NCBI GenBank assembly: GCA_948567375.1
Contig: OX419756.1
Span: forward strand, 32,936,333-33,000,332
DNA: 64,000 nucleotides
Source of the DNA: Lunularia cruciata
Taxonomy: Eukaryota; Streptophyta; Marchantiopsida; Lunulariales; Lunulariaceae
Direction of reading: 5' to 3'
The notes beneath the pieces were generated by a model, which was given only the letters and a program-made list of their open reading frames with translations, was not told the origin of the DNA and searched no databases. Shown in pieces: positions 21,362 through 32,468 of the stretch (position 1 is the first letter of the stretch; each line of letters opens with the position of its first letter). The translations under genes were made by a program, and so were the position numbers.

Positions 21362-23206
21362 ATGGCAGAAGAGAAACCACAAGGAATGGCAGCAATTAAC
21401 GAACTCAAGAGCATTGTAAGTCTCTTGTCCAAAGACACTCCGTGTCGTGCCTCGACTGAAGCAGCAAAGGCCTTTGCGGATTTAGCTCGAGTTCCTGAGA
21501 ATAAAGTGAATATGGCAATTTATCCAGGAGCATTAGCGAGACTTGTAGGGTTATTCACCATCGACGTAGCTGACAGTCTTCTATACGAGGTTGCTAGAGG
21601 CTTTGCTAATCTTACTTCGGCCAAGGACAACAGGGAAAGGATGGCAAGAGTTCCGAAATGCTTGGAGAGGCTCGTCCGCTTGATGTATCAGGAAGTACCA
21701 GCGAGTATACAAAGCGAGGCTGCGAGGGCTTTTGCGAACCTAGCCGTTGCCAAGGAAAATAAAGCGAAGATGGCTGGTGTTCCGGGCGTCGTGAAGTGTC
21801 TGGTGGACTTGTTAACGAGAGGTGTAGAGGAGAACGTTCAAAGACAAGCTGCGAGAGCATTCGCGAATCTAGCAGCTGCTGAAGATAATGTCCCGACGAT
21901 GATAGCTTTCCCACACGCTTTGCACAGGGTTGTGGACTTAATGTCCAAAGACATCCCCATCACCGTGCAGGTCGAAGCTGCCAAAGCTGTTGCAAATTTA
22001 GCACATGGGGACGAGTTTGGGGCTAAGGTTGCGAATTTCCCAGGAGCTCTGGAGAGGCTTGTCAGTATGCTGTCGAGAAGAGGACACGAAGCTATTCGAT
22101 ACGAGGCCGCAAGAGCTTTCGCCAATCTTGCTCTCTCCAGGAAGAACAAGACGATGCTGTTGACCTTCCCCCAAGCTCTTGACCGGATTGTGAGTTTGTT
22201 GTCAACGGAAGTGGAGGAAGCTATAAGGACACAAGCCGCAAGAGCTTTTGCAATCTTAGCTTCTACTAGAGAGCATCAGGTGCAAATGGCAGTGTCCCCA
22301 GGTGCTTTGAAGAAGCTGGTAGAAATGCTAGCCCTGGGTGTCCCGGAATGTTTACAAATTCATGCTGCAAGATCCATTGCCTGTTTAACCTGTGGTGATG
22401 AAAATGCGATTACCATTGCAGCTTTTCCGAGTGCAATGGAGAGGTTAGTGGGCCTTTTGTCGAAAGATGTTCCGATCCCCGTGCAGAAACAAGCAGCCAT
22501 GGCTTTCGCCAACCTAGCTTGTGCGGATGAGAATAAAGCTATGATTGCCTCGTTTCCAGGAGCTCTGGAGAACCTTGTACATCTGCTCGGTAAGGGTATA
22601 CATGTGAGCATCCAGTGTCAGGCTGCTACTGCATTCGCTGATTTGGCGTGGGCAGAGGAGAACCGAGTGCGCATGGCAACATACCCGAAGGCTCTAGAAA
22701 GGCTCGTGGGGTTGCTCTCAAGAGAAACTCAGGAGGATGTCCAATGTCAAGCAGCAAGAGCGTTGGCAAATATATCTATAGTGAAGCTGAATGCAGTAAA
22801 GATGGCAAGCTATGAAGTCGTGATTGCGAAGCTAGTAGGATTGCTATCTAGAGATGTTTCCGAGGAAGTTCAGTGTCAAGTTGCAATAGCTTTTGCCAAT
22901 TTAGCTGCGGTGGATGAGAACAAGTGGCATATGGCAACCTTTCCGGGAGCCATCGGTAAACTGGTGGATCTGTTGTCAATTGATGTTGCGGAAAGTGTCC
23001 AGAGACAAGCTGCAAGAGCGTTTGCTGGTCTGGCGAGCTTTAGAGAGAACAAGGCAATGATGGCATCGTACCCTGGAGCCCTCAATCGGTTGGTAGATCT
23101 CCTCCATGAAGAAGTGAGTGAGGCTGTTCAGATGTATGCACGCAAGGCGCTTTCGAGATTGAGCGGGAACGAAGTTCGGCGACGATGGCAAGAAGTTGGA
23201 AATTAA
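21362..23206 (+). CDS. Armadillo-repeat protein, 14 gapless repeats
   Basis: An uninterrupted 614-residue frame. After a short leader it consists of 14 tandem armadillo units of exactly 43 residues with almost no insertions. The consensus is L-RLVGLLS---VQ-QAARAFANLA--ENK-MA-FPGA. Such superhelices bind partner proteins. In plants ARM arrays often follow U-boxes in E3 ligases, giving substrate binding. The frame begins 273 bp after the U-box ORF on the same strand. A strong acceptor-like site (pyrimidine tract plus TTAG, 21304-21305) lies between them, so this is either a separate gene with a 5' UTR intron or the 3' half of one U-box/ARM gene. The start at 21362 (TGATATGG) is the first in-frame ATG. 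In-frame acceptors at 21384 or 21393 would drop the first 7-10 codons. Confidence 0.85.
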   Translation: MAEEKPQGMAAINELKSIVSLLSKDTPCRASTEAAKAFADLARVPENKVNMAIYPGALARLVGLFTIDVADSLLYEVARGFANLTSAKDNRERMARVPKCLERLVRLMYQEVPASIQSEAARAFANLAVAKENKAKMAGVPGVVKCLVDLLTRGVEENVQRQAARAFANLAAAEDNVPTMIAFPHALHRVVDLMSKDIPITVQVEAAKAVANLAHGDEFGAKVANFPGALERLVSMLSRRGHEAIRYEAARAFANLALSRKNKTMLLTFPQALDRIVSLLSTEVEEAIRTQAARAFAILASTREHQVQMAVSPGALKKLVEMLALGVPECLQIHAARSIACLTCGDENAITIAAFPSAMERLVGLLSKDVPIPVQKQAAMAFANLACADENKAMIASFPGALENLVHLLGKGIHVSIQCQAATAFADLAWAEENRVRMATYPKALERLVGLLSRETQEDVQCQAARALANISIVKLNAVKMASYEVVIAKLVGLLSRDVSEEVQCQVAIAFANLAAVDENKWHMATFPGAIGKLVDLLSIDVAESVQRQAARAFAGLASFRENKAMMASYPGALNRLVDLLHEEVSEAVQMYARKALSRLSGNEVRRRWQEVGN

Positions 23207-24740
23207 ACAGGACTTCTGCCAGCCGGGTCGGTTCGTGGTTGGCAGGCTGTTTGAAAGTGGAGATCTGAATGAATATGTGCGGCTAATGGGACAAGAGAGG
23301 TATAGAAAAGTTCAAGATCATGCAAACATGATTGTAACCTTCTCTTCATCCCCACCCCAGTCCTAGATATTTCGTCTCGGTGTTTTATGCTTCATGTTGT
23401 GCTTTTCGCCGTCAAAATGATTTTGGCACGAGATATAACAGTCGGACTGCTTGAGAGGACACGACGTACAGGAATTCCACTTTCGGATTTAACGTTGTAT
23501 AGGACTCAGCAAATTTTACATATAGATTATACGGCCCTTTCATATGGTTTGAGTACGTACCCGAAGCAACGATTATCGATCCTTAGTATAGAACAACACA
23601 GAAAAATTGACCGGCAGAAAGCTCAATTTTGAACCAGGATCTTAGATTTCAGTATTAGAGCGATCAGGTCCGAGCGATCAGGTCGTTGGTGGGAAGCTTT
23701 AAGATTCTCAATGGTTGTGTATCAGTTCCCTTTTACTCGACCACCGATTCACGTGAAGTTCAATAGTTTACTGGCTTGCCACGTTTGTGATACATATGCG
23801 GGAAACTTAGCAACGAGTTTCTACAGCATCAAGCCGGTGAACATCGTATATGATAATGTGGACATTGGATTTCTGTAACTTCCCTTTGAGAGTGCATAAT
23901 CTGTGCCCAGCTTTTCAAAGTGTATCGAAAAGCCACGTTGGGTACCCCTCATATAAAGTGTCGAGGTTCCCTGAAAGTCTTGACGTTTCCTTGGTCAATT
24001 TACGAACATCATCCTCATAGGTGAGTTATTCGTAGTCTTTTACCAATCAACTCCAACTTTCTTCTACCGGAAGAATCTGTGGGATTTATGGTTCGAATGT
24101 AATTACCAAATGAAGGGGGATATAAATCAAGTTATAAACAATTGTAATGAGAGTCTAGTGATTGAAGCGTCATCATGTACTCATCATTAACCTAGTACGT
24201 TTTTAAAAATTGCTCATTTGACTGTTGACTTATTACTTTCAGCAAGTATTTGTCCTATATAAAATGGAATGATGATGAATGAATTAAACCTGACATTCAT
24301 TATTAACCTAAAACTTTATCCGAGAAGGGCTACAATTTGAGATTTGAACTATGTTCCAGTAAACAGAAATGACCATAAATTGAAGTCTAATATGTATGAT
24401 TGTATCCTCCCGGAATATAATGAATAGAATGGTCTCAAACGAGACCATATATTGAATATCATTAAAGGAATGACATTTTGTATATCAGTTGTAAATATTA
24501 TTACAAACTTCACCCACCAGAGTATTGTAATAACGAAGTGAATCTCGCGCTCCGCAAGATGTTCTTCATTCACTCGACGCAAGTTATTGCTGATCAAATT
24601 CTGCTTTTAGTTTGTAACTTGACTTACATAATTTTGGAGTTACTGAGAGTATAAATTTTGTTAACTTTGATTTTGTTAATAAATAAATACATCATCAAAT
24701 GTCTTTTGTTAACCCTGTTGTCTTTTCTCATAATTTATAC
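23207..24740. other. 3' region of the armadillo gene and intergenic DNA
   Basis: Presumed 3' UTR just after the stop at 23206, then increasingly AT-rich unique sequence. The 81-residue frame at 23387-23632 has no recognisable domain and is probably chance. Retroelement sequence begins at about 24741. Confidence 0.5.
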
Positions 24741-26305
24741 TCGTTACACTCGTCCTGCTGGACTTCATCTTCACCTTTGCTCTCACTACCAAACTCCTCA
24801 CTCTGCAACGTGAGTTCATCTTCTTTGAACTCTTCTCTCTTTGACTTCATCTCTCCTTCATACTATGTTCCCTAAGCCTTGTCCTTCACCGCCTCCCTAC
24901 CTCATGGGTTTAGTCCTTGGGTCTTTGATTGTAGTAGGGGTAATACTACTCATTTGGTTTAGTCCATTTTTTTTGTCATTGGACTTCTACCTTTCACCAT
25001 CTTCCTTTGTTCCATCCTTATGAAAAGATTGTCACTGGATCGCAATTGCAGAATGTATCATTGCTCCTCTTCATCTACTTCACGTCAAAGATCAAGATGG
25101 AAATGTGAAACCATCCAATGCTTATCCTTTGTTGTCAACAGATTTAACCCCATGAAGAAATGTGCTACAAATAGTACAAAGTAGTGTGGCGGTAAATTGT
25201 CCTCCAATTGATGATCATTTGCCTTGTTCTCTAGTGGAAACACTTTGCCTAGTTCACCTTCTCTCCTGTAAACATTTGGTGTAAGAAGACCGCCTACTAC
25301 ATGTTTACGTACATTGCTTGTTCTGGCTTGGACATTGCCATTAATGCTCCCACAATGCTTCATTTAATTAGGTCCAAATAGGACTCCACTTTGTAGCCAT
25401 TGTTGGTTTGCAAAGCAAAGAAATTCCTGACTTTTGAAATCTATTTCGTAGCTTCATACTTTTTGTAGAAAGTGACTCCATTTGCATCTCCCGCTTCTTT
25501 CCCCAAGACTAGCTTCCAATCCGACTTAGTCCATTAAGCCGGATTTCCTCTCTTCTCCATTACTTTGCTCCCTTGTTCACAATTACTAGCAACTATCTTT
25601 GCCATGAAACTTGGAACACTAACATTCTAGTTCGAAGCCAAAAATGTAATACAAAGTCTAATCAGGACTTCAATTCTAGCTACTACATCTAATCGCCAAA
25701 TTGAAAAACTCCTCATTGCAAGCATGTTCTTACTTTTCTTTGCTATGATCTACTCATGAGTTCTTCAACATTGGAAGATTATCCCCTCTCCTGGATGTGA
25801 TACTCTAACCCCTTTTGGTCTTCGGAAAATGTCACTCTCAATTGGCTTCTTGACTCACATTCCTACAAGATGACTACTTAGAGGAATAGGGTTATCTTCT
25901 TGACTTGTTCAACTTCCTCTTGTGTAGTCTTAATTTTATAGCACTTTGAGGCGCAATCATTCTTCAATCAATTTTGAAATTGACTCCCACTTCTTTTGCA
26001 TGTTTGTTTCTTGTCACTCTCAAAGCATTCTTCTCTTGCCTCGGCTGACCTGACCAGCAAAAAGGTTGTTGCAACTTCTTTGTATTGGCTTGAACTTCCC
26101 ATTCCAAAGATGCCTTTCTTCATGTTTGTCTCTTTGTAAGCCCCATTTGAGTACTTCCTTGTCCCAACCCAAAGTCAACTTCTTTGGGTTTACTTCAAAG
26201 ACACATAAGATAAGTCCATTCTTTTCTTCTTCCTTGACCACAATTTGTTGTTCTCAATACACTTCTTCTTCAAAACTCATCAAAACAAAAAATGTGGGTA
26301 CCACA
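24741..26305 (-). mobile_element. Giant-LTR family, 5' part (minus strand)
   Basis: The right end GGTACCACA at 26305 is the outer edge of the giant LTR in minus orientation. Inside are the conserved LTR protein block (25085-25363: LPPHYFVLFVAHFFMGLNLL, preceded by KSDWKLVLGKEAGD near 25500) and the outer minus-strand frame 26020-26241. The coiled-coil and C-terminal parts are missing on the left, so the copy is truncated. TATAC flanks both borders (24736-24740, 26306-26310), but the left edge is not the family's normal end. Confidence 0.7.
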
Positions 26306-27317
26306 TATACCTCTTATGACTTGCAACCTCCTCCAAGATCTCATTCATATCTACCTCTTCCTATCTCAAAATTGTTCCCAATCCAATCTGATATCTACTT
26401 CTAGTTCAACTTCCAAACCTGAAGTAACTTCACTTACTACTCTATCTCCGGGTCTACCTATTGTCATTAAATCTTTTACATATTTTATCACTTTTCCACT
26501 TTTAACTACAATTGAGTTCATTAGTAATTTATCTATATCTTTATAAGCTGACCCACTCTTTTCTTATGTCTCAAATAACAAATCCAAAGTCATGTACTAT
26601 CTGATCTTGCACTCTAGATTCATTCACTACAACTATTTTCTATCCTATCTTCAATAAGGACTAAAATTAAAGTCATGGGTATCCTTACACTATCTTATTT
26701 CCCTACTCTAAATTCCTTAGATGACTCTAGCAAGACCCCCAAAGTCACTTGCATCCGATGTTTGACATCCTCAGATTGGGTCACCTTTGTCTTGAAGCAA
26801 AGTCTCTTGACCCAAAGGTGAGTAAACCCAAAGTCATATAAGTCAAAAGTCTTATAAAACCAAAGAACCTCAACTCAAAGTCACTAAACTACTCTATAAA
26901 TCTACTCTAGAAACTTCAAATGCTTGTAACTTCTGCCAAAAAACCCCAAACTTTGTGATTTTCAGTGATAACAAAAGCCCTGGAAGAACCGCTTCCAATG
27001 AGACATAAAACGCATGATTTGGAGATGTGGTCATTGAGATATGGCCCCCACTATAATCCTGACCTACAACCTTCCATTCCAATGCGAAGTACCCTCTTTT
27101 GGCATCTGACCTCCCTTTTCCTCTTCCTCTAACATAAAGTAAGCTCCCTTGGGTCTGATCCAATTTGAGTCCTTCTTCGTCTAACACAAAGTTGACTTTC
27201 TCGGGTTGGACCCAAAGACTCAATTCTTCTTCTTTTATCTCCATTCGGGTTCAATTCCACCTTGACTATAGATTTCTTCTTCAAAACATATCAAAACCAA
27301 AAAATGTGTGTACCACA
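26306..27317 (-). mobile_element. Giant-LTR family, short-form remnant (minus strand)
   Basis: It begins inside the C-terminal LTR ORF (similar to 35446-35757) and ends at GTACCACA (27317). The minus-strand frame 26894-27244 contains PEKVNFVLDEEGLKLDQT and GGHISMTTSPNHAFYVSLEA. This block also recurs at 36042-36395 and 37834-38106. The 3' end of the LTR is missing on the left. Confidence 0.7.
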
Positions 27318-27627
27318 CACTTTCAAGATCATCTTGGTCTTGAGGTAGTTTGTTTCTTCCCCCATATTTTCTTGATTGGCTAAACTTGAGGAAAAGTTGT
27401 TACATGTTCTTTGGATCAGGTTTTCATCTCAATGCAAAGTCCTCTATCTGTGGCTTCATACTTATGTTTGTCTGACCCAAGTCCTTTTGACTTTGATCCA
27501 AGATTGACTTTGGGTTTATGCCAAAATGCATGATTCTTCATGTTTCTTCCCCGTTTAGCCCTCCTTTGGCTTTACCAATGCACTTCTTCTTTAAAACTCA
27601 TAAAAAACAAAAAATATAGATACCACA
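27318..27627 (-). mobile_element. Giant-LTR family, 5'-end fragment (minus strand)
   Basis: The reverse complement matches the first ~300 bp of the complete copy at 42938, including the motifs TTTTAAAGAAGAA and GGATTTGGGTCAGA-like. It ends ATACCACA at 27627. It lies between the short-form remnant and the gag element to the right. Confidence 0.65.
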
Positions 27628-27849
27628 TTAGTCACAAGAACTATGACTCTATAGTTTTATAGCCCAATCCTCAAGTACCCTTTGTAACATCAATTAGTTC
27701 TGTGTGCTATTCTCAACCATACCCTCCCAAGAAGTAAATCATAGCTTGAATCCTTCAAGACTTGGAAAGTCATGAGATTTTGAACTCCCATAACTAAAAG
27801 TACCACCTCATCCATCACTCCTATTGGTCAAACTTGTTGCTTGTTTGCC

Positions 27850-28187
27850 ATTCTCACCACAAATGTTGAAGGTCTAGAGGGTATCATACCTAACTTCTTC
27901 ATCAACCTCTCTGACATGGCATTCACTCAAGATCCTCCATCAACAAGTTCATCCTTGATATTGTGCCCATTCACTCTCACATCAATCATGGAGGCATATT
28001 CACAAGCCTCCCATGGTGCTGATTTAGCATCCACCACCCCTATTGATATTAGAGCTTTTTCTTTCTTCTTCCTCTTGCTCCTTGTAGAACTCAAACCACC
28101 TCTAAGCTCCTTTCTCAAGGTAGGATTCAAAGCAATCAGTTGACCTATTGTGATGTTAGCCTTGAAACTACAAACATCTTCCAACAC
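27850..28187 (-). pseudogene. Retroviral-type aspartic protease fragment
   Basis: The minus-strand frame ends with IDVRVNGHNIKDELVDGGS. A stop follows, then VNAMSERLMKK, giving the active-site Asp-Gly-Gly-Ser where D-S/T-G-A/S is usual. It stands directly downstream of gag. Upstream it carries a basic KRKKKEK stretch. Confidence 0.65.
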
Positions 28188-28449
28188 ATTGTAGTTCTAT
28201 TCTTGCTTTGAGATCAAGAAGTCCTCCAACTCCAACTTCTTCATTGGAGTCTTTGTTGTTGATGGTGTTGAGGTGCTAGTGCAAGTGCTTCTAGTAGTCA
28301 TGTGAGTATCTTTACTAGGAGTAAATCCTTGAGAAGAGTGTACATCCTCTACATATCAAGTTCTCTTCTTCTCTTGTGCCAAACATCTAAATTAAGACCT
28401 TTGGAGTTTGAGTACTCTCCATTCACATACTTGCTCTCAACCACATCTT

Positions 28450-29460
28450 TGGATGTTATCTCCTTGCCTATGTTTGGATTAATGGAACTTGGATTTTACT
28501 CCCTCTCTCTTGCCTTCTATTGGTTTGCTCATAACTCCTTCTTCCATGGTGAATGGAATTTAGGCAATTCTTTTGGATGTGACCTCTTCCTCCACAATCA
28601 AAACAATTTCTATCATTGAAATTGTTGGTTGGTTGGCCTCCTCTATATGGATAGTTACCATAACTCCTAGACCATCTCCTCACATTCTGATCCACCTGTC
28701 TCTTCTCCCATAGTTGCACTACATTGATCTTGAGATCTGCAAGTTGTTCTATGATGGTTTGAAGTAGAGCTTTTGGTAAAGGTGCATGAGCTAGAGCAAC
28801 TACTACTTGTGGTGAAACCCTTGCCAGCAAAGTATCAGAAGTTCCACTATACTTGTAGCCTTGAGGAGGATGCATAACCTCTTTCACCACCAAATCACTC
28901 TCATCTCCTTCCAAACTCTCTCCATATAAATTGCGATATTGATAGCTTCAACCTTGGAAGAAGGTTTCTCATATCTCACCTTGCTTCTAATTTGTGGTCT
29001 CAACTCTCTCATAAAATTCTTGGTGAGTATGGCTCTTATGCCAATCATAGTAGTCTCCACATCATCCCTATCTTTCCTCAACATTATGCAAAATTTGGAC
29101 TCTAGCTTCTCCACTCTTTCTACATAGATTCTCACTTTCTCTCCATCTCCTTGTTTGAAGAAGGTAACTTCACTCATCAATCTCTCATAACTCTCATCAA
29201 GAAGAAAGTTCTCAATGAGTATTGAAGTCAAACTCTCCTAAGACTCTTCTTGTGTATCTCTCTCCTCTCTCTCTCTTTTGGTATTTTGACTCATACCATG
29301 TAAGGGCTGCATCTTCAAAGAAATCAGGTAATAATGAAGCCCACTCATTCTTCCTCCTCTCATTGTTTCCTATGAAAGCTCTCTTGAAGTCTTTCACAAA
29401 GGCCTCCATATCTTCTCCATCTTTGCCAAAAAATGGGAAGTTTCCTCAACTTAGCCACTC
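28450..29460 (-). pseudogene. gag with CCHC zinc knuckle
   Basis: Three minus-strand frames in sequence: 29212-29409 (FVKDFKRAFIGNNERRKNEW, with AALTWYES), 28884-29231 and 28468-28914. The last has a canonical zinc knuckle CFDCGGRGHIQKNC (spacing 2-4-4). This is the classic order of Ty3/gypsy Gag: capsid (Retrotrans_gag, W-Y motif), spacer, nucleocapsid. Frameshifts separate the frames. Confidence 0.85.
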
Positions 29461-29470
29461 ACTATCTTTC

Positions 29471-29530
29471 TCTTTTCTCTCATTTTTTTTTCTTTTCTCT
29501 CATTTTTTTTTCTTTTCTCTCACTCTATAA
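29471..29530. repeat. 20-bp repeat, three copies
   Basis: TCTTTTCTCTCATTTTTTTT is repeated three times in tandem, the last copy diverging. It lies just upstream of the gag start on the minus strand. Confidence 0.85.
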
Positions 29531-30982
29531 CTAATAGAGTATGTATGTGACTAACACTATTTGAGAGTGATCCACCCTAGGGAAAAAAAATGGTTCAAGT
29601 TTCTCCAAGATTTCTAAAGCAACATCAAATCCTAGAGTGCATATTAATCAAACCCTCATGGATAGTTTATTTATGAGTTGAAAGATTATCTCCATCATTA
29701 ATCTTGAGAACTAGTTGATCAACGTGAAAATTTCTGTAGTTTTTCTAAGACTCTTTCCAAGATCCTTCATCAAAGTCTCCAAAAGTGTTGTTACTCCACT
29801 AAACTAATGTCCTTTTGGAAGTCCTTCCACTCCACAAACCTCACACAACTCCTTGGTCTTAGATCTTCTCCCTCCCAATCTTGGTGAAGAAGGTCCAACA
29901 TGCAAACCCAAGTCAAGTAAGCCTCTCCTTTCCCTCAATCTCTTGCTTTCAAAGTTCAATGGACATGGAATTGCCTTATAACCCTTCTCTCTACATAAAA
30001 AGTGCTTAAACTCACTCTTTCCTCCAAGTGGTATATATTTTTGGATCCTCTCAACACTCTCTTCAAGTTCTATTCTAAACTCTCTTTTCCTCAAATCAAC
30101 CTCTAAAATCACCTCAACTTCCACTCTTGGTGACACTCCATGTTCCCAAGATGAGTCTAAACACTCAAATATGCTTTTGGTTGTTCTCACACTCCTCATG
30201 CATGAGATCTCAACTTTGCAAAATTGAACACTCCTCACAATGTCACTCAATGCTCTCAATAAATATGTCGCAGTCCTCTAAAATTTTGTATGTTTGATTA
30301 AAACCCCAAGGTATCTTCCCTTACAAAATTTCAGATTTTTCCATCAAGCCATTTGGCTTATACATCTTTCTATTCAGCACATATATTCAGATTTGGTCTA
30401 AAAACCACTCCCTTATTTTAAAAACATGTAAATTTTTCCACTAGAACGATCTCTCTCTAATTTGTGGGCCAAAAGGTAGAATACTATACACTGAATTTTT
30501 GTGGAAAGTTTCAAAACAATCCATTGAAAATTGAAGAAATGGCAGACTCTATACAAATTTTGATAAGAGCATGCAATGTTAGGAGTTGAAAGGAAGTTTA
30601 CCCTATCAACTTTCAGAAATTCTAGCTCAGTGCTTGTACTAGCTCTCACAATAATTTTAAATGTGCTAATTGAAGGATAAATCAAGGTGGCATGTGTAGA
30701 AATTTCAAATCTAGATCTCAAACTTGAGATTTTGCCCAAAATCATCATAATCCCCTAAATCTGCAATCCACCTCACACATCTCTCCAAATCCTCTCATGT
30801 GTACAAGATATACAATATCATCTCAAAGACATCATAATGAATTACAAGGTATAAAAATAGGTCTTGGTTCTCTAACACAAGTTCAACTCTCTCCTCCCAT
30901 TATGTTCTCTCAAAGTGAGCTCTCATAGCCTCCTTTAATATAGAATTATATGCAAAACTTATCTTACCTTCTAGAGAGGTCA

Positions 30983-31580
30983 TGGCATATTCCTCCAAGG
31001 CTAACACTCCAAGACTCAAACTATTGCTCACTAGAGAACTCAATGAGAGAGAGATAGTTGTAAATGAAAGGGTGATGAGTATCTACTCACCCCTAGTTTA
31101 TATAGTTGTGAAATAGTTACACACCAAAGTTCCTAATTATTGGAGTAACTCAAGTTACTAGGCTAAAAGTCAGATAAATTCAAAAGCTAAAGGAATATCC
31201 ATATTGATAGGAATATTCTCCTAAGCATGTGGTCTTATCTTGACCCAACCATTAAGTCAATGATTCCTTCACATGGGCTATCCTTGGACTATAGAAGAAT
31301 AAAAATAAAATTCTTGTGGTCCAAGAGTTCTGAACTCTTTCTTCAAAGCCAAACACCTAGGAATAATACCAAGTCAACATACTAGAATCCAAAATAATGG
31401 TATTCATCTTTTTCACTTCCTCTAAAGTAAGGTCTCCTCTATCTTAGCTATGACTAACTTTAGCCAATCATGAACTAATGTAGAACCATCCTTTATAACT
31501 ATATAAATAATATCTCTCAAGTACTTATAATACCAAACTAAATATCACAACAACACATACATGCAAAAATGCGTGTTACA
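30983..31580 (-). repeat. LTR of the gag/protease element
   Basis: 598 bp, TGGCATATTC to GTGTTACA. It matches 49180-49783 over most of its length. On the minus strand a TATATAAA box is present near 31098-31106. Confidence 0.75.
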
Positions 31581-31639
31581 AAATAAGAATAAGCTTTCCA
31601 AGTGTTGAAGAAGAAATAGATTGAAGCACTAGTTATGAG

Positions 31640-32175
31640 GGCTCCAAATTAGGATGTCCCTTTTCAAGTGTATGTGGATTATGGGAATTGGAATAGTCCT
31701 AAGTCAAAAGGATGGGAAGAAGAAGGACTTTCCAATTTATTATGCCAACCAATAACTTTTAGTTGTAGAAAAGAACTATTCAATGATTGAAAGAGAGGCA
31801 CTCAAAATTATGTATGCCTGCAAGAAGTTTCACCACTATCTGTTGGGATACAAGTTTGTCTTCCATATGGATGATTACGCTTTGCAACATTTGGTGAAGA
31901 AGGCAAACTTGTCTTGGCAAATTGCAAGATAGATCTTGTTGTTACAAGAATTCATAAATACTATACAAGTAAGGAAGGGAGTTTTGCATTCAAATGCAAA
32001 CTTCTTGTCCAATTTGGAGACTCAAGACCAGGATCTAGAAGTCAACAATTGGTTTCCTGATGAAGAATTGTATCAATTGATGGCAATGCAAAGTATGAGG
32101 TATGAGGCAAAATATCACAATTTGCATACTACCTTAGGGATAACTATTAGTGATAGTACTCATTTAGTAAATAGT
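31640..32175 (+). pseudogene. RNase H fragment of a Ty3/gypsy pol (plus strand)
   Basis: The plus-strand frames read LLVVEKNYSMIEREALKIMY, ACKKFHHYLLGYKFVFHMDD, LQHLVKKANLSWQIAR, and after a stop LLLQEFINTIQVRKG and LHSNANFLSNLE. This is the RNase H domain order of gypsy-type elements. The Asp of VDH is HMDD, and the final motif is NANFLS rather than ADALS. It has no RT upstream or integrase downstream. At about 32175 it changes into giant-LTR sequence. Confidence 0.8.
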
Positions 32176-32468
32176 GATAGCTATAGGGACCCAATACAAA
32201 GGGGTATAGTAGCACAATGATGGTCATGTTTAAGCTAGAGTGAACCACCTATGTGATGATGCAACAAGTTGTGTGTTTTTCCACCAAATGTTTGTAAGAG
32301 AAGTGGTGAATTGGGTGAAGTGTTTGCACCAACAAGTAAGTTAGATGATTAATAGTTGGAGAATGGACTTGCCACCCCATTATTTTGTACCTTTTGCAGC
32401 CCATTTCTATTTCAAACTACACCTACTCAGTGTGACAACCCGGCAAATATCACTTTTGTGGTAATCGG

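Larger units (their letters stand above)
27628..31580 (-). mobile_element. Ty3/gypsy-type element, 5' half (LTR, leader, gag, protease)
   Basis: On the minus strand: 5' LTR 30983-31580, a long leader of about 1.5 kb, gag 28450-29460, and protease 27850-28187. The pol genes expected to the left are absent, replaced by giant-LTR fragments. A second copy of the LTR is at 49180-49783. Confidence 0.75.

Noticed and set aside
23387-23632. 81-residue ORF downstream of the armadillo gene as a separate gene
   Set aside because: No domain and no splice or promoter context. It is probably a chance frame in the 3' region.
24736-26310. TATAC at both borders as a target duplication of a complete element
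   Set aside because: The left border lacks the family's TGTGACAACC end and the copy is clearly truncated, so the 5-bp match may be chance.
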